Positions 32,872 to 41,139 of a DNA stretch of 64,000 nt are shown piece by piece. The DNA comes from Streptomyces canus 299MFChir4.1 (GTDB taxonomy: Bacteria; Actinomycetota; Actinomycetes; Streptomycetales; Streptomycetaceae). The position numbers and the translations under genes are program-made. How positions within the stretch are numbered: the stretch's first letter is position 1; each line of letters begins with the position of its first letter. A model generated the notes under the pieces. That model had not been told where the DNA came from, searched no databases, and saw only the letters and a program-made list of their open reading frames with translations. The DNA lies in assembly GCF_000383615.1 (NCBI RefSeq), contig NZ_KB911602.1:23112-87111 (forward strand), written 5' to 3'.

Positions 32872-35800
32872 ATGCGCGTCACCTCTGTTGAGTCGACCGA
32901 GCTGTTCGTCGGTACACCCGAGCAACCGCTCCAGGTGGTGTCGGCCGGGATCGAGCACCTCCCGGGCCGCTCGGTCCACGTGCGGGTCGAGGGGCACGGC
33001 ACCGGGGAGACCGTCGTCACCGTCGGCGAGGACGGCACCGTCCGCGCCGAGATACCCGTGACCGGCGCCGGCGGACCGATCACGGTCACCGCGGCCGACG
33101 GGGACGAGACGGCGAGCGGCACCGGCGAGTTCACGGTCGCCGAGCCCGGCTGGACCATGTTCATGGTCAGCCACTTCCACTACGACCCGGTCTGGTGGAA
33201 CACCCAGGGCGCCTACACCGAGACCTGGGACGTCGCCGACGACCCGGCCACGACCGGTCTGCCCGCCCGCACCTTCGACTCGCGCGGCCAGTCCGGGATG
33301 AGCCTGGTCCGGGCGCACTCCGACCTGGCCCGGCGCGACCCGGCGTACACCTTCGTGCTGGCGGAGGTGGACTACCTCAAACCGTACTGGAACGCCTTCC
33401 CGGAGGAGCGCGGCTTCCTGCGCGAGCTGATCCGCACCGGCCGCGTCGAGATCATGGGCGGCACCTACAACGAGCCGAACACCAACCTCACCGGCGCCGA
33501 GGCGACCGTACGCAACGCCCTGTACGGCGACGGGTACCAGCGGGCGATCCTCGGGGCGTCCCCGGAGACCGCCTGGCAGCTGGACGCGTTCGGGCACGAC
33601 CCGCAGTTCCCGGGGCTGATGGCGGACGCGGGGGTCACGTCGAGCTCCTGGGCGCGCGGGCCGTACCACCAGTGGGGGCCAACCCTCTCCGTCTTCGGGG
33701 AGGAGCCGCGCGACCCGCAGCGGATGCAGTTCCCGGCCGAGTTCGACTGGATCGCCCCCTCGGGGCGCGGGATCCTCACCGCGTACATGGTCAACCACTA
33801 CGGCGCCGGCTGGCGGATCGACAACGCTCCGACGCTGCCCCAGGCGGAGGCGGAGGCGTTCAAGCTGTTCCGGGGCCTCAAGAAGGTCGCGCTCACCCGC
33901 AACGTGCTGCTCCCGGTCGGCGGGGACTACGCGCCGCCGTGCCGCTGGGTGATGGACATCCACCGGGACTGGAACGCCCGTTACGTCTGGCCCCGGTTCG
34001 TCTCCGGCATCCCCCGGGACTTCTTCGCCGCGGTACGCGCGGAGTTGGACGCCGAGGGGCGTAAGGCCTCGCCGCAGACGCGGGACATGAACCCGGTCTA
34101 CACCGGCAAGGACGTCTCCTACATCGACACCAAGCAGGCCCAGCGGTACGGAGAGACCCTGCTCGCCGACGCGGAGGCCTGGGCGACGCTCGCCTCCCTC
34201 GTCACCGGGCACCCCTATCCGGACGCGGCCCTCGACAAGGCGTGGCGGCAGCTCGTCTACGGCGCCCACCACGACGCCATCACCGGCTCCGAGTCGGACC
34301 AGGTGTACATCGATCTCCTCACGGGCTGGCGGGAGTTGGCCGACCTCGCCGAGACCGTGCACGCCGACGCGACGAAGGCGCTGGCCGACCGGGTCGAGCC
34401 GGGCAGCGGTCCCGACCTGGTGGTCTTCAACTCGGCCACCTGGGAACGACAGGACGTGCTGAGCGTCGACGACCCGGGGCTGGTACCGGTCGGCGACGAC
34501 TTCCAGCCGCTGCCCGCGGTACGCGAGCAGGACGGCACGCTCCGGGTCGTCGTCCCTCACGTGCCCGGCATGGGCCTCAAGGCGCTGCCCCTGGCGGCCG
34601 GTTCGCTCCCCGGGTGGACCTCCGGCGCGGGCACGACCATCCGCAACGAGTTCTACGAGGTGACGGTCGACCCCGCGCGCGGCGGCGCCGTGAGCAGCCT
34701 GCGGTCCGTCACCGGGGAGGGCCGCGAGCTGCTGCCCGCCGGTGACATCGGCAACGAGCTGGTCGTCCAGGAGGAGTTCCCGAGGCACCCCCGCTTCGGC
34801 GAGGGCCCGTGGCACCTCACCCCGACCGGCACGACCGCCGCCCGCAGCCGGGACGTCACCGCGGACATCGACGTCGAGCACTCCCCTGCCGGGTCCCGCG
34901 TCACCGTCCGCGCCGACCTCGGACTCTTCACGTACACACAGAAGCTGACCCTCTGGACCGGCGTCGACCGGCTCGACGTCTCCACGACGCTCGACGGCTA
35001 CGACGGCGAGGACCGCCTGATCCGGGTCCGCTGGCCCTCGGACGTACGGGGCGGACTGCCCGTGCACGAGGTCGCCGACGCGGTGATCGGGCGGGGGTTC
35101 GGGTTCGTGGAGGTGAACAGCGAGGAGTTCCCGTGGACTTTGGACAACCCGGCCAACACCTGGTTCGGGCTGGGGTCCACGGCACGGGTGGCCCTGCGCG
35201 ACGACTCCGGCGCGCTGCTGGGCCAACGGGCCTTCGGCGTAGCCGAGTTGGTGTACGCCGACTGGGACGAGGCGGGTGAGCTGGGCGCCCCGCTCGCGGC
35301 CGCCCTGGTCCGCGCGGGCGTCACCGCGACCTCGACCGTGGCGGGCGGACCCCGCTACGGCGACCTCGAAGTCGACTCCAACCTTCCCGACATCCGGATC
35401 GCCGTGGGCGGCCCCGACCGCAACTCCCTGGTCGCCGAGGCGCTCGCCATGGACCCGGCCGCCGGCCGCGAGCTGCGCCGCCAGATCGCCCACCAGGGCG
35501 TGGTGGCCGTCTGGGTCGCTCCGCGCGCCTCCTTGCGCGAGGAGTGGGTGCCCGGCGCCGACCTGCGCGACCTGGAGCGGCTGCCGTTGCTGGTGATCGC
35601 CGGCGCCGACCCCGCGGGGGACGCCAAGGCCGTCGACGCGCTGATCGCGGACCTGGAGGACTTCACCGTCACCGCCACGGCGGCGGGCGGTGGCGAGGCG
35701 CTCCCGCCCGGTGACGCCTGGGACGGGCGCGGGTTCGCCGTCCTGAACCGGGGCACGCCCGGCTGTGTGGTCACCACCTCCGGCGACCTCTACATGTCCC

Positions 35801-37086
35801 TGATGCGTTCCTGCACCGGCTGGCCGTCCGGCATCTGGGTCGACCCGCCCCGCCGTACGACCCCCGACGGCTCGGGCTTCCAGCTCCAGCGCTGGTCGCA
35901 CACCTTCGAGTACGCGGTCGTCGCGGGCGAGGGCGACTGGCGGGACCTCCGACTGCCCGCGCGGGGCCATGAGTTCAACCATCCCCTCACGGCCCGCGTG
36001 CGCGGCGAGGGCGAGTCCGCGCTCCTGCCCCGCAGCGCCTCCCTGCTGGAGGTGGAACCGGCCCGCGAGGTACTCCTCGACGCCCTCAAGCCGCTGGGCT
36101 CCCCGCTGGCCAGGGGCAGCGCGGCGCCCGTGGATCCGGGGCGCGGGGTCGTCGTCCGCGTGCACGAGGTCAACGGTCGGCCGGTGCGGGCGCGGGTGCG
36201 CGGGCCGGTCGCCTGGACCGAGGGCGCCCGGGCGGACGTACTGGAAAGGCCCGGGGAGTCCCTGCTCCCGGACGAGGACGGAGCGCTGGAGGCGGGGCTC
36301 ACCGGTTTCGAGGTGGCCACCGTCGTGGCCACGCCCCCGCAGGCGCCGGAACCGGGGACCGACTCCGGGATCGCCGCCCACGAGCCCGCCCAGCCCGTCC
36401 ACACCCGCTACTGGCTGCACAACTCCGGGCCCGCCCCGCGCGGCAACATGCCGGTCTCCGTCTACCTCTCCCCGACCGCGCTCACCGCAACCGGCCCCGT
36501 CACCGCGACCGTGCGGATCGGCTCCGAGCTCACGGACACGTCGGCGAACGGCACGGTGGTCCTCGACGTGCCGCCCGGCTGGACCGCCGAGCCCCCCGAA
36601 CTGCCGTACGCGCTCGGGCCCGGCGGCTTCTCGCTGGCCGAGGTGACGGTGACACCGCCACCGGGCGCCGAGCCCGGCCGGCACTGGCTCACGGCCCGGC
36701 TGTCGTACGGCGGCCAGACGTACGAGGACGTCGTGGGCCTCGACGTACCAGGCGGACCGCCCCCGGGGCAGGGCCTGGTGTGCGACCTGGCCGCCGACCG
36801 GGTCACCGTGCGCAGGGGTGAGCGGGCTCAGGTTCCGGTGAGCCTGCGCAACTCCACCCGGGGCCCGGTCGGCGGTCAGCTGTGGGCGGTGTCGTCCTGG
36901 GGCACCTGGCAGGGCGTGGCGCCCTGCCTCCAGGGCTTCACCGTCCCCGGCGGGGAGCAGCGGGAGTCGGTGATCGAGGTGGACGGCTCGCTGATCCCCC
37001 CGGGCACGTACTGGCTGCTGGCCAAGGCGGCGTGGAACGGCCAGGTGGCGTACACGAGAGCGATCCCCCTGGAGGTGACCCCGTGA
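32872..37086 (+). CDS. GH38 alpha-mannosidase, multidomain
   Basis: Very large alpha-mannosidase of 1,404 residues. An N-terminal beta-sandwich (1-92) precedes the GH38 catalytic domain with zinc-site HFHYDPVWW (His103/Asp105), GGTYNEPN, nucleophile Asp238 in WQLDAFGHD, and the later zinc His in AHHDAITG. The middle and C-terminal thirds are beta-rich domains of the kind that follow GH38 (FEYAVVAGEGDW) and end in Ig-like NEW3-type folds (PPGWTAEPPELPYALGPGGF). No signal peptide is apparent, so it probably acts on imported oligosaccharides. The ATG at 32872 with GTAGGAG is chosen over 32830. It overlaps the next gene (GTGA). Confidence 0.92.
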   Translation: MRVTSVESTELFVGTPEQPLQVVSAGIEHLPGRSVHVRVEGHGTGETVVTVGEDGTVRAEIPVTGAGGPITVTAADGDETASGTGEFTVAEPGWTMFMVSHFHYDPVWWNTQGAYTETWDVADDPATTGLPARTFDSRGQSGMSLVRAHSDLARRDPAYTFVLAEVDYLKPYWNAFPEERGFLRELIRTGRVEIMGGTYNEPNTNLTGAEATVRNALYGDGYQRAILGASPETAWQLDAFGHDPQFPGLMADAGVTSSSWARGPYHQWGPTLSVFGEEPRDPQRMQFPAEFDWIAPSGRGILTAYMVNHYGAGWRIDNAPTLPQAEAEAFKLFRGLKKVALTRNVLLPVGGDYAPPCRWVMDIHRDWNARYVWPRFVSGIPRDFFAAVRAELDAEGRKASPQTRDMNPVYTGKDVSYIDTKQAQRYGETLLADAEAWATLASLVTGHPYPDAALDKAWRQLVYGAHHDAITGSESDQVYIDLLTGWRELADLAETVHADATKALADRVEPGSGPDLVVFNSATWERQDVLSVDDPGLVPVGDDFQPLPAVREQDGTLRVVVPHVPGMGLKALPLAAGSLPGWTSGAGTTIRNEFYEVTVDPARGGAVSSLRSVTGEGRELLPAGDIGNELVVQEEFPRHPRFGEGPWHLTPTGTTAARSRDVTADIDVEHSPAGSRVTVRADLGLFTYTQKLTLWTGVDRLDVSTTLDGYDGEDRLIRVRWPSDVRGGLPVHEVADAVIGRGFGFVEVNSEEFPWTLDNPANTWFGLGSTARVALRDDSGALLGQRAFGVAELVYADWDEAGELGAPLAAALVRAGVTATSTVAGGPRYGDLEVDSNLPDIRIAVGGPDRNSLVAEALAMDPAAGRELRRQIAHQGVVAVWVAPRASLREEWVPGADLRDLERLPLLVIAGADPAGDAKAVDALIADLEDFTVTATAAGGGEALPPGDAWDGRGFAVLNRGTPGCVVTTSGDLYMSLMRSCTGWPSGIWVDPPRRTTPDGSGFQLQRWSHTFEYAVVAGEGDWRDLRLPARGHEFNHPLTARVRGEGESALLPRSASLLEVEPAREVLLDALKPLGSPLARGSAAPVDPGRGVVVRVHEVNGRPVRARVRGPVAWTEGARADVLERPGESLLPDEDGALEAGLTGFEVATVVATPPQAPEPGTDSGIAAHEPAQPVHTRYWLHNSGPAPRGNMPVSVYLSPTALTATGPVTATVRIGSELTDTSANGTVVLDVPPGWTAEPPELPYALGPGGFSLAEVTVTPPPGAEPGRHWLTARLSYGGQTYEDVVGLDVPGGPPPGQGLVCDLAADRVTVRRGERAQVPVSLRNSTRGPVGGQLWAVSSWGTWQGVAPCLQGFTVPGGEQRESVIEVDGSLIPPGTYWLLAKAAWNGQVAYTRAIPLEVTP

Positions 37087-37745
37087 CAACGGAACACGCG
37101 GCACTGATAGACGGCGAACCACTACCGAGGGAACGGGTGGACTCCTTCCTGGTAGTGCCCCACAGGGGCGCGGGGAACTGCGCGACCAGCCACGACGGCC
37201 CCGCACCCGCCCGACTGCCGATCGAGGCGCCCTCTGTCGCGAGACAACGCCGCCGCTGGGCCACACAAGTAATCGTCACCGATGAACTCGCCCGAAGGGC
37301 CTGTGCCGACCGGGGCCTGAAAGTACCGGAAGAGGTGTCACCCGCCTCCGTCCTGGCCGTCGCCGAGACAGACGTGGCAGACCTCGGCAGCATCGTCGCG
37401 GCGGCGCTGGCCCACTCCCCCGCGGTCCGCACCCTCCTCGCCGCCCTGGAAGCCGAACAGACCGTCCCCGAGAACGCCGTACGGGACTACTACGACCGCA
37501 ACCGGGACCGCTTCCTGACCCCGGACGCCCTCAGGCGGGGCGTCGATCCCTTCGACAAGGCGGCGCCCGGCGACACGCTGCCGTACGACGAGGTCCGCGA
37601 CCACATCACCCGCGAGCTCCGCACGGCAGCCGGCCGCCAGGCGTTTTTCGGTTGGCTGGACCAGGCGCGCGGCGGTGTGACGTACTCCCACGGGCACGAA
37701 CACCCCGGCGACCCGTCCCACCCGGACCACGAACACCGTCACTGA
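37083..37745 (+). CDS. Hypothetical protein, SurA/parvulin-like helical
   Basis: Protein of 220 residues, coupled by GTGA to the mannosidase gene. It starts IDGEPLPRERVDSF, like the N-terminus of SurA-type chaperones, and has DYYDRNRDRFLTPDALRRG and DEVRDHITRELRTAAGRQAFFGWLDQAR, like the C-terminal helices of PpiC/SurA proteins, but no parvulin catalytic domain. It ends in a His-rich tail (HGHEHPGDPSHPDHEHRH). Residues about 28-40 are encoded by a dispersed Streptomyces repeat inserted in frame, so this segment is not ancestral. Function unknown; it may assist the mannosidase. Confidence 0.65.
   Translation: MTTEHAALIDGEPLPRERVDSFLVVPHRGAGNCATSHDGPAPARLPIEAPSVARQRRRWATQVIVTDELARRACADRGLKVPEEVSPASVLAVAETDVADLGSIVAAALAHSPAVRTLLAALEAEQTVPENAVRDYYDRNRDRFLTPDALRRGVDPFDKAAPGDTLPYDEVRDHITRELRTAAGRQAFFGWLDQARGGVTYSHGHEHPGDPSHPDHEHRH
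37163..37196. repeat. Dispersed Streptomyces repeat, copy 2, inside a coding sequence
   Basis: GCGGGGAACTGCGCGACCAG occurs here in frame in the 37083 gene and encodes GAGNCATSHDG. Confidence 0.65.
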
Positions 37746-37789
37746 TCTCGTACGGAACCTAAACGCAACACGGGAAACCATTGACCTCC

Positions 37790-37862
37790 GATGAATTCTG
37801 GTCCACCTTTTCATCAATCGGAGTCGGAGTTGGTTCATTGAACCAGCCGTGGAGGGCATCAC
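37790..37862 (+). promoter_or_regulatory. Operator before the sugar importer operon
   Basis: TGGTTCATTGAACCA at 37831-37845 is a perfect 15-base palindrome (7+1+7), next to CATCAATCGG and GATGAATTC, in front of the lipoprotein ATG at 37863. It is the cleanest example of the motif seen near the other island promoters. Confidence 0.65.
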
Positions 37863-39236
37863 ATGCACGCAAAGAGACTGACCCGCACCCTGACCTGTAT
37901 CGCCGTTCTGTCGCTCGCGGCCACCGGCTGCGGCCTCGGCGGCGGCTCCGACAGCGGTGACGCCACCGCCGGCGCCTGCAAGGTCGACAAGGGAAACATC
38001 GGGTCGGGGAAGCTGACCGGGGACGTCAAGGGCACGATCACCTTCCAGACCACCAATCTGAAGAAAGACTTCGGCGGCTTCTTCAACGGAGTGATCGCGG
38101 ACTTCCAGAAGGCCCATCCCGGCACCAAGGTCAAGTGGATCGACGACCCCGGTGACAACACCTTCACGAGCCGGACCGTCGCCGACGCCCAGGCCTGCAC
38201 GATGGCCGACGTCATCAACGTCAACGCGCCCACGGCGACCGCCCTCACCAAGGCCGGCTACCTGCTCGACATCGGCACCAAGGACCCGGCCGCCGCCAAG
38301 CCCTTCGTCCCGTCCTTCTGGAAGACCGCCACCTTCGCGAACGCCTCGGGCACGGCGATCCACACCACGCTGCCCTGGTACACCGGCGGTGTCCTGCTGA
38401 CGTACAACAAGGACCTGCTGGAGAAGGCCGGTGTCGACCCGGCGAAGCCGCCGACGAGCATCTTCGGGCTCTTCGCCGACTACGAGAAGGTCGCCAAGGC
38501 CGCCGACGGCAAGTACTTCGCGACGATGGCCAACCCGATCTGGCGCATCCCCGCCGACTTCGACCAGATGGGCATCAAGGTCCTCTCCGGCGACGGCAAG
38601 TCCGCCGTGTTCGGCGACGACCCGCGCACCACCCAGTGGGTCGCGTGGATGGCGAAGCTGTACAAGGAGGGCGCGATGCCGAAGGACTCGCTGTCCTCCA
38701 GCAACGACCCCTCCACCCTCTACAGCCAGGGCAAGGTGGCCTACGGCTCGACGAACCCGAGCTTCGTGCGGTTCGTGAAGCAGAACAGCCCGTCGGTGTA
38801 CGACAAGACGGCCGTCGGCCAGCAGCCCTACGACGCCCTCGGCGTCGCCTCCGCCGGCGCCCCGCAGTACATCTCGGTCGCCGCGACCAGCAAGCACGCC
38901 CCCGCGGCGCTGTCGTTCGCGGAGTTCCTCACCAACGCCGAGAACCAGACGGCCTGGTGCAAGGACCCGGCCGTGGTGATCTTCCCGACCACCACCGAGT
39001 CGCTGAGCGACCCGTTCTTCCAGAACGTCACCGGCAGCGACCCGTTCTCCCAGGCCCGCAAGCTCGTCGCCGACCAGCTCAAGACGGCCTCCACCAACCA
39101 GACCAACCTCTCCCCGGCCGTGCAGAACGCCATCGTGTCCCAGGTGCAGCTGGCCATGCAGGGCAAGAAGAGCCCGGCGGACGCCGTCAAGGACGCCCAG
39201 GAGAAGGCGAACGAGCTGCTGAAGCAGGGCAGCTGA
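37863..39236 (+). CDS. Sugar ABC transporter substrate-binding lipoprotein
   Basis: Solute receptor of 457 residues with signal peptide and lipobox-like LAATGC at 20-25; the mature chain is a CUT1-type extracellular binding protein (PBP_1/MalE). Features include TITFQTTNLKKDFGGFFNGVIADFQKAHPGTKVKW and WYTGGVLLTYNKDLLEKAGVDPAKPPTS. It delivers an oligosaccharide to the two permeases downstream. No ATPase gene is present; in streptomycetes a shared MsiK-type ATPase usually serves such systems. The cargo is inferred to be a mannose-containing glycan because of the flanking hydrolases. Confidence 0.92.
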   Translation: MHAKRLTRTLTCIAVLSLAATGCGLGGGSDSGDATAGACKVDKGNIGSGKLTGDVKGTITFQTTNLKKDFGGFFNGVIADFQKAHPGTKVKWIDDPGDNTFTSRTVADAQACTMADVINVNAPTATALTKAGYLLDIGTKDPAAAKPFVPSFWKTATFANASGTAIHTTLPWYTGGVLLTYNKDLLEKAGVDPAKPPTSIFGLFADYEKVAKAADGKYFATMANPIWRIPADFDQMGIKVLSGDGKSAVFGDDPRTTQWVAWMAKLYKEGAMPKDSLSSSNDPSTLYSQGKVAYGSTNPSFVRFVKQNSPSVYDKTAVGQQPYDALGVASAGAPQYISVAATSKHAPAALSFAEFLTNAENQTAWCKDPAVVIFPTTTESLSDPFFQNVTGSDPFSQARKLVADQLKTASTNQTNLSPAVQNAIVSQVQLAMQGKKSPADAVKDAQEKANELLKQGS

Positions 39237-39238
39237 CG

Positions 39239-40258
39239 GTGACGGCGCAGATCACGCAGCCGGTGTCCGGCACGGAGTCCCCGAGCTCCGCGCCGGGCCC
39301 GGCCCCGGCCCCGTCCCGCCTCCGCCGACTCGCCAGGGCCGTGCTGCCGGGTCCCGCTCCCGGGGCCAACGGAGCGGCCATGTACCGCCGTTGGTGGCTG
39401 CCGTGGCTGTGGACCGCCCCGGCGATCGGGTGCGCGGTGGTCTTCGGGGTGTTCCCGTTCCTCAACACGCTCCTGCTGTCGTTCACCAACGCCAAGCCGC
39501 TGGGCGGCACCGCGGGGTTCGTCGGACTCGACAACTACACGCGGATGCTCCAGGACGACGACTTCTGGCTCGCCACCCGCAACAGCGTCCTGTACGCCGT
39601 GATCGTGGTGCCGCTGATGGTGCTGCTGCCGCTGATGCTGGCCGTCCTGGTGGAGCGGAACCTGCCCGGCATCGGCTTCTTCCGCTCCGCCTTCTACACC
39701 CCGGTGCTCGCCTCCAGCGTGGTCGTGGGCCTGAGCTGGCAGTGGCTGCTCGCGGACGACGGGTTGGTCAACACCTGGCTGCAGAAAGCCCACTTGATCA
39801 AGTCGGCGATCCCGTTCCTCTCCGACTCGTGGCTGATCCTGCTCTCCGCGATGGGCCTGACCCTGTGGAAGGGCCTCGGCTGGTACACGGTCTTCTACCT
39901 GGCCGCCCTCGGGAACGTGCCCAGGGAACTGCACGAGGCCGCGCAGATGGACGGCGCCGGTGCCGTGCGCCGCTTCTGGCACATCACGGTTCCCGGCGTA
40001 CGGACGGCGATGATGCTCGTCGGCACCCTCACCGGCATCGGCTCGCTCAGGGTGTTCACCGAGATCTACATGCTCGGCAGCTCCACCGGCGGTCCCGGCG
40101 GCGCCGACCGCACCCTGCCGTTCTACATCCGGGACGTCGGCCTGGACCCGATCACCGGCAACGCGGGATACGGCTCGGCCGTCAGCGTGGCCCTGTTCGC
40201 GCTGACGCTGGGGCTGACCCTGCTGGCGCAGCGTCTGACCAAGGAGGACGAGTCATGA
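39239..40258 (+). CDS. Sugar ABC transporter permease 1
   Basis: MalF-type permease of 339 residues with a long Ala/Pro-rich N-terminus (about 45 residues) and six predicted helices. The EAA loop for contact with the ATPase is RELHEAAQMDGAGAVRRFWHITVPGV. The GTG at 39239 starts two bases after the binding-protein stop; the last four bases overlap the next permease. Confidence 0.92.
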   Translation: MTAQITQPVSGTESPSSAPGPAPAPSRLRRLARAVLPGPAPGANGAAMYRRWWLPWLWTAPAIGCAVVFGVFPFLNTLLLSFTNAKPLGGTAGFVGLDNYTRMLQDDDFWLATRNSVLYAVIVVPLMVLLPLMLAVLVERNLPGIGFFRSAFYTPVLASSVVVGLSWQWLLADDGLVNTWLQKAHLIKSAIPFLSDSWLILLSAMGLTLWKGLGWYTVFYLAALGNVPRELHEAAQMDGAGAVRRFWHITVPGVRTAMMLVGTLTGIGSLRVFTEIYMLGSSTGGPGGADRTLPFYIRDVGLDPITGNAGYGSAVSVALFALTLGLTLLAQRLTKEDES

Positions 40259-41139
40259 CGACGAGTGTCGTCGAGACCAAGGGCCGTCGCCTGATGCCGC
40301 GTTGGCGGGACTACGGCCGTCCGCGCGAGCTGGTCGTCCGCTATCTGCTCCTCCTCCTGGTGCTCGGCCTCACCGTGGGCCCGCTGCTGTGGCAGCTGCT
40401 GGCCTCCCTGAAGGGCACGAGCGAGGATGTCTTCGGCGCGGACGCCACCCTGCTGCCGCACCACCCGACGCTGCGCGCCTACCGGACGGTCTTCGACCAG
40501 GTGCCGGTGTGGTCGTACATCAGGAACAGCCTGATCGTGGTCGCCCTGTCGATCACCAGCCAGCTGGTCTTCTCCACGACGGCCGGCTACATGCTCTCCA
40601 AGCCCGCCTGGAAGGGCCGCAAGGCGGTCTGGGTGGTGCTGGTCGCCTCGATGATGTTCCCCTTCGAGTCGATCATGGTCTCGCTGTTCATCAGCATCCG
40701 CGACCTGGGCCTGGTCGACAGCCTGGCGGGCGTGTGGCTGCCCGGGTTCGTCGGCGCCATCAACGTCCTCCTCATGCGCGGCGCCTTCCTCGCGGTCCCA
40801 CGCGAGATCGAGGACTCGGCGATGCTCGACGGAGCGAACGAGTGGCAGCGCTTCCGGTACCTGTATCTGCCGTCCGCGTGGGGCGCGATCATGGTGGTCG
40901 TCATCAACACGTTCATCAGCGCCTGGGACGACTTCCTGTGGCCGCTGATCGTGCTGCGCTCCGAGAGCAACATGACGCTGACACTGGGGCTTTCCCGCCT
41001 GCAGAGCTCGTCGTTCGGCTACGACCAGCGGATGGTCATGGCCGGTTCGGTGATCTCGGTGGTCCCCGTGCTGGTGCTGTTCGTGATCACCCAGCGCTGG
41101 TTCTACAAGGGCGTGTCGTCCGGGGCCGTCAAGCTGTGA
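40255..41139 (+). CDS. Sugar ABC transporter permease 2
   Basis: MalG-type permease of 294 residues with six helices and the EAA loop REIEDSAMLDGANEWQRFRYLYLP. The ATG at 40255 overlaps the first permease's stop (ATGA). Its 3' 37 bases overlap the end of the convergent GH3 gene. Completes a two-permease CUT1 importer lacking its own ATPase. Confidence 0.92.
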   Translation: MTTSVVETKGRRLMPRWRDYGRPRELVVRYLLLLLVLGLTVGPLLWQLLASLKGTSEDVFGADATLLPHHPTLRAYRTVFDQVPVWSYIRNSLIVVALSITSQLVFSTTAGYMLSKPAWKGRKAVWVVLVASMMFPFESIMVSLFISIRDLGLVDSLAGVWLPGFVGAINVLLMRGAFLAVPREIEDSAMLDGANEWQRFRYLYLPSAWGAIMVVVINTFISAWDDFLWPLIVLRSESNMTLTLGLSRLQSSSFGYDQRMVMAGSVISVVPVLVLFVITQRWFYKGVSSGAVKL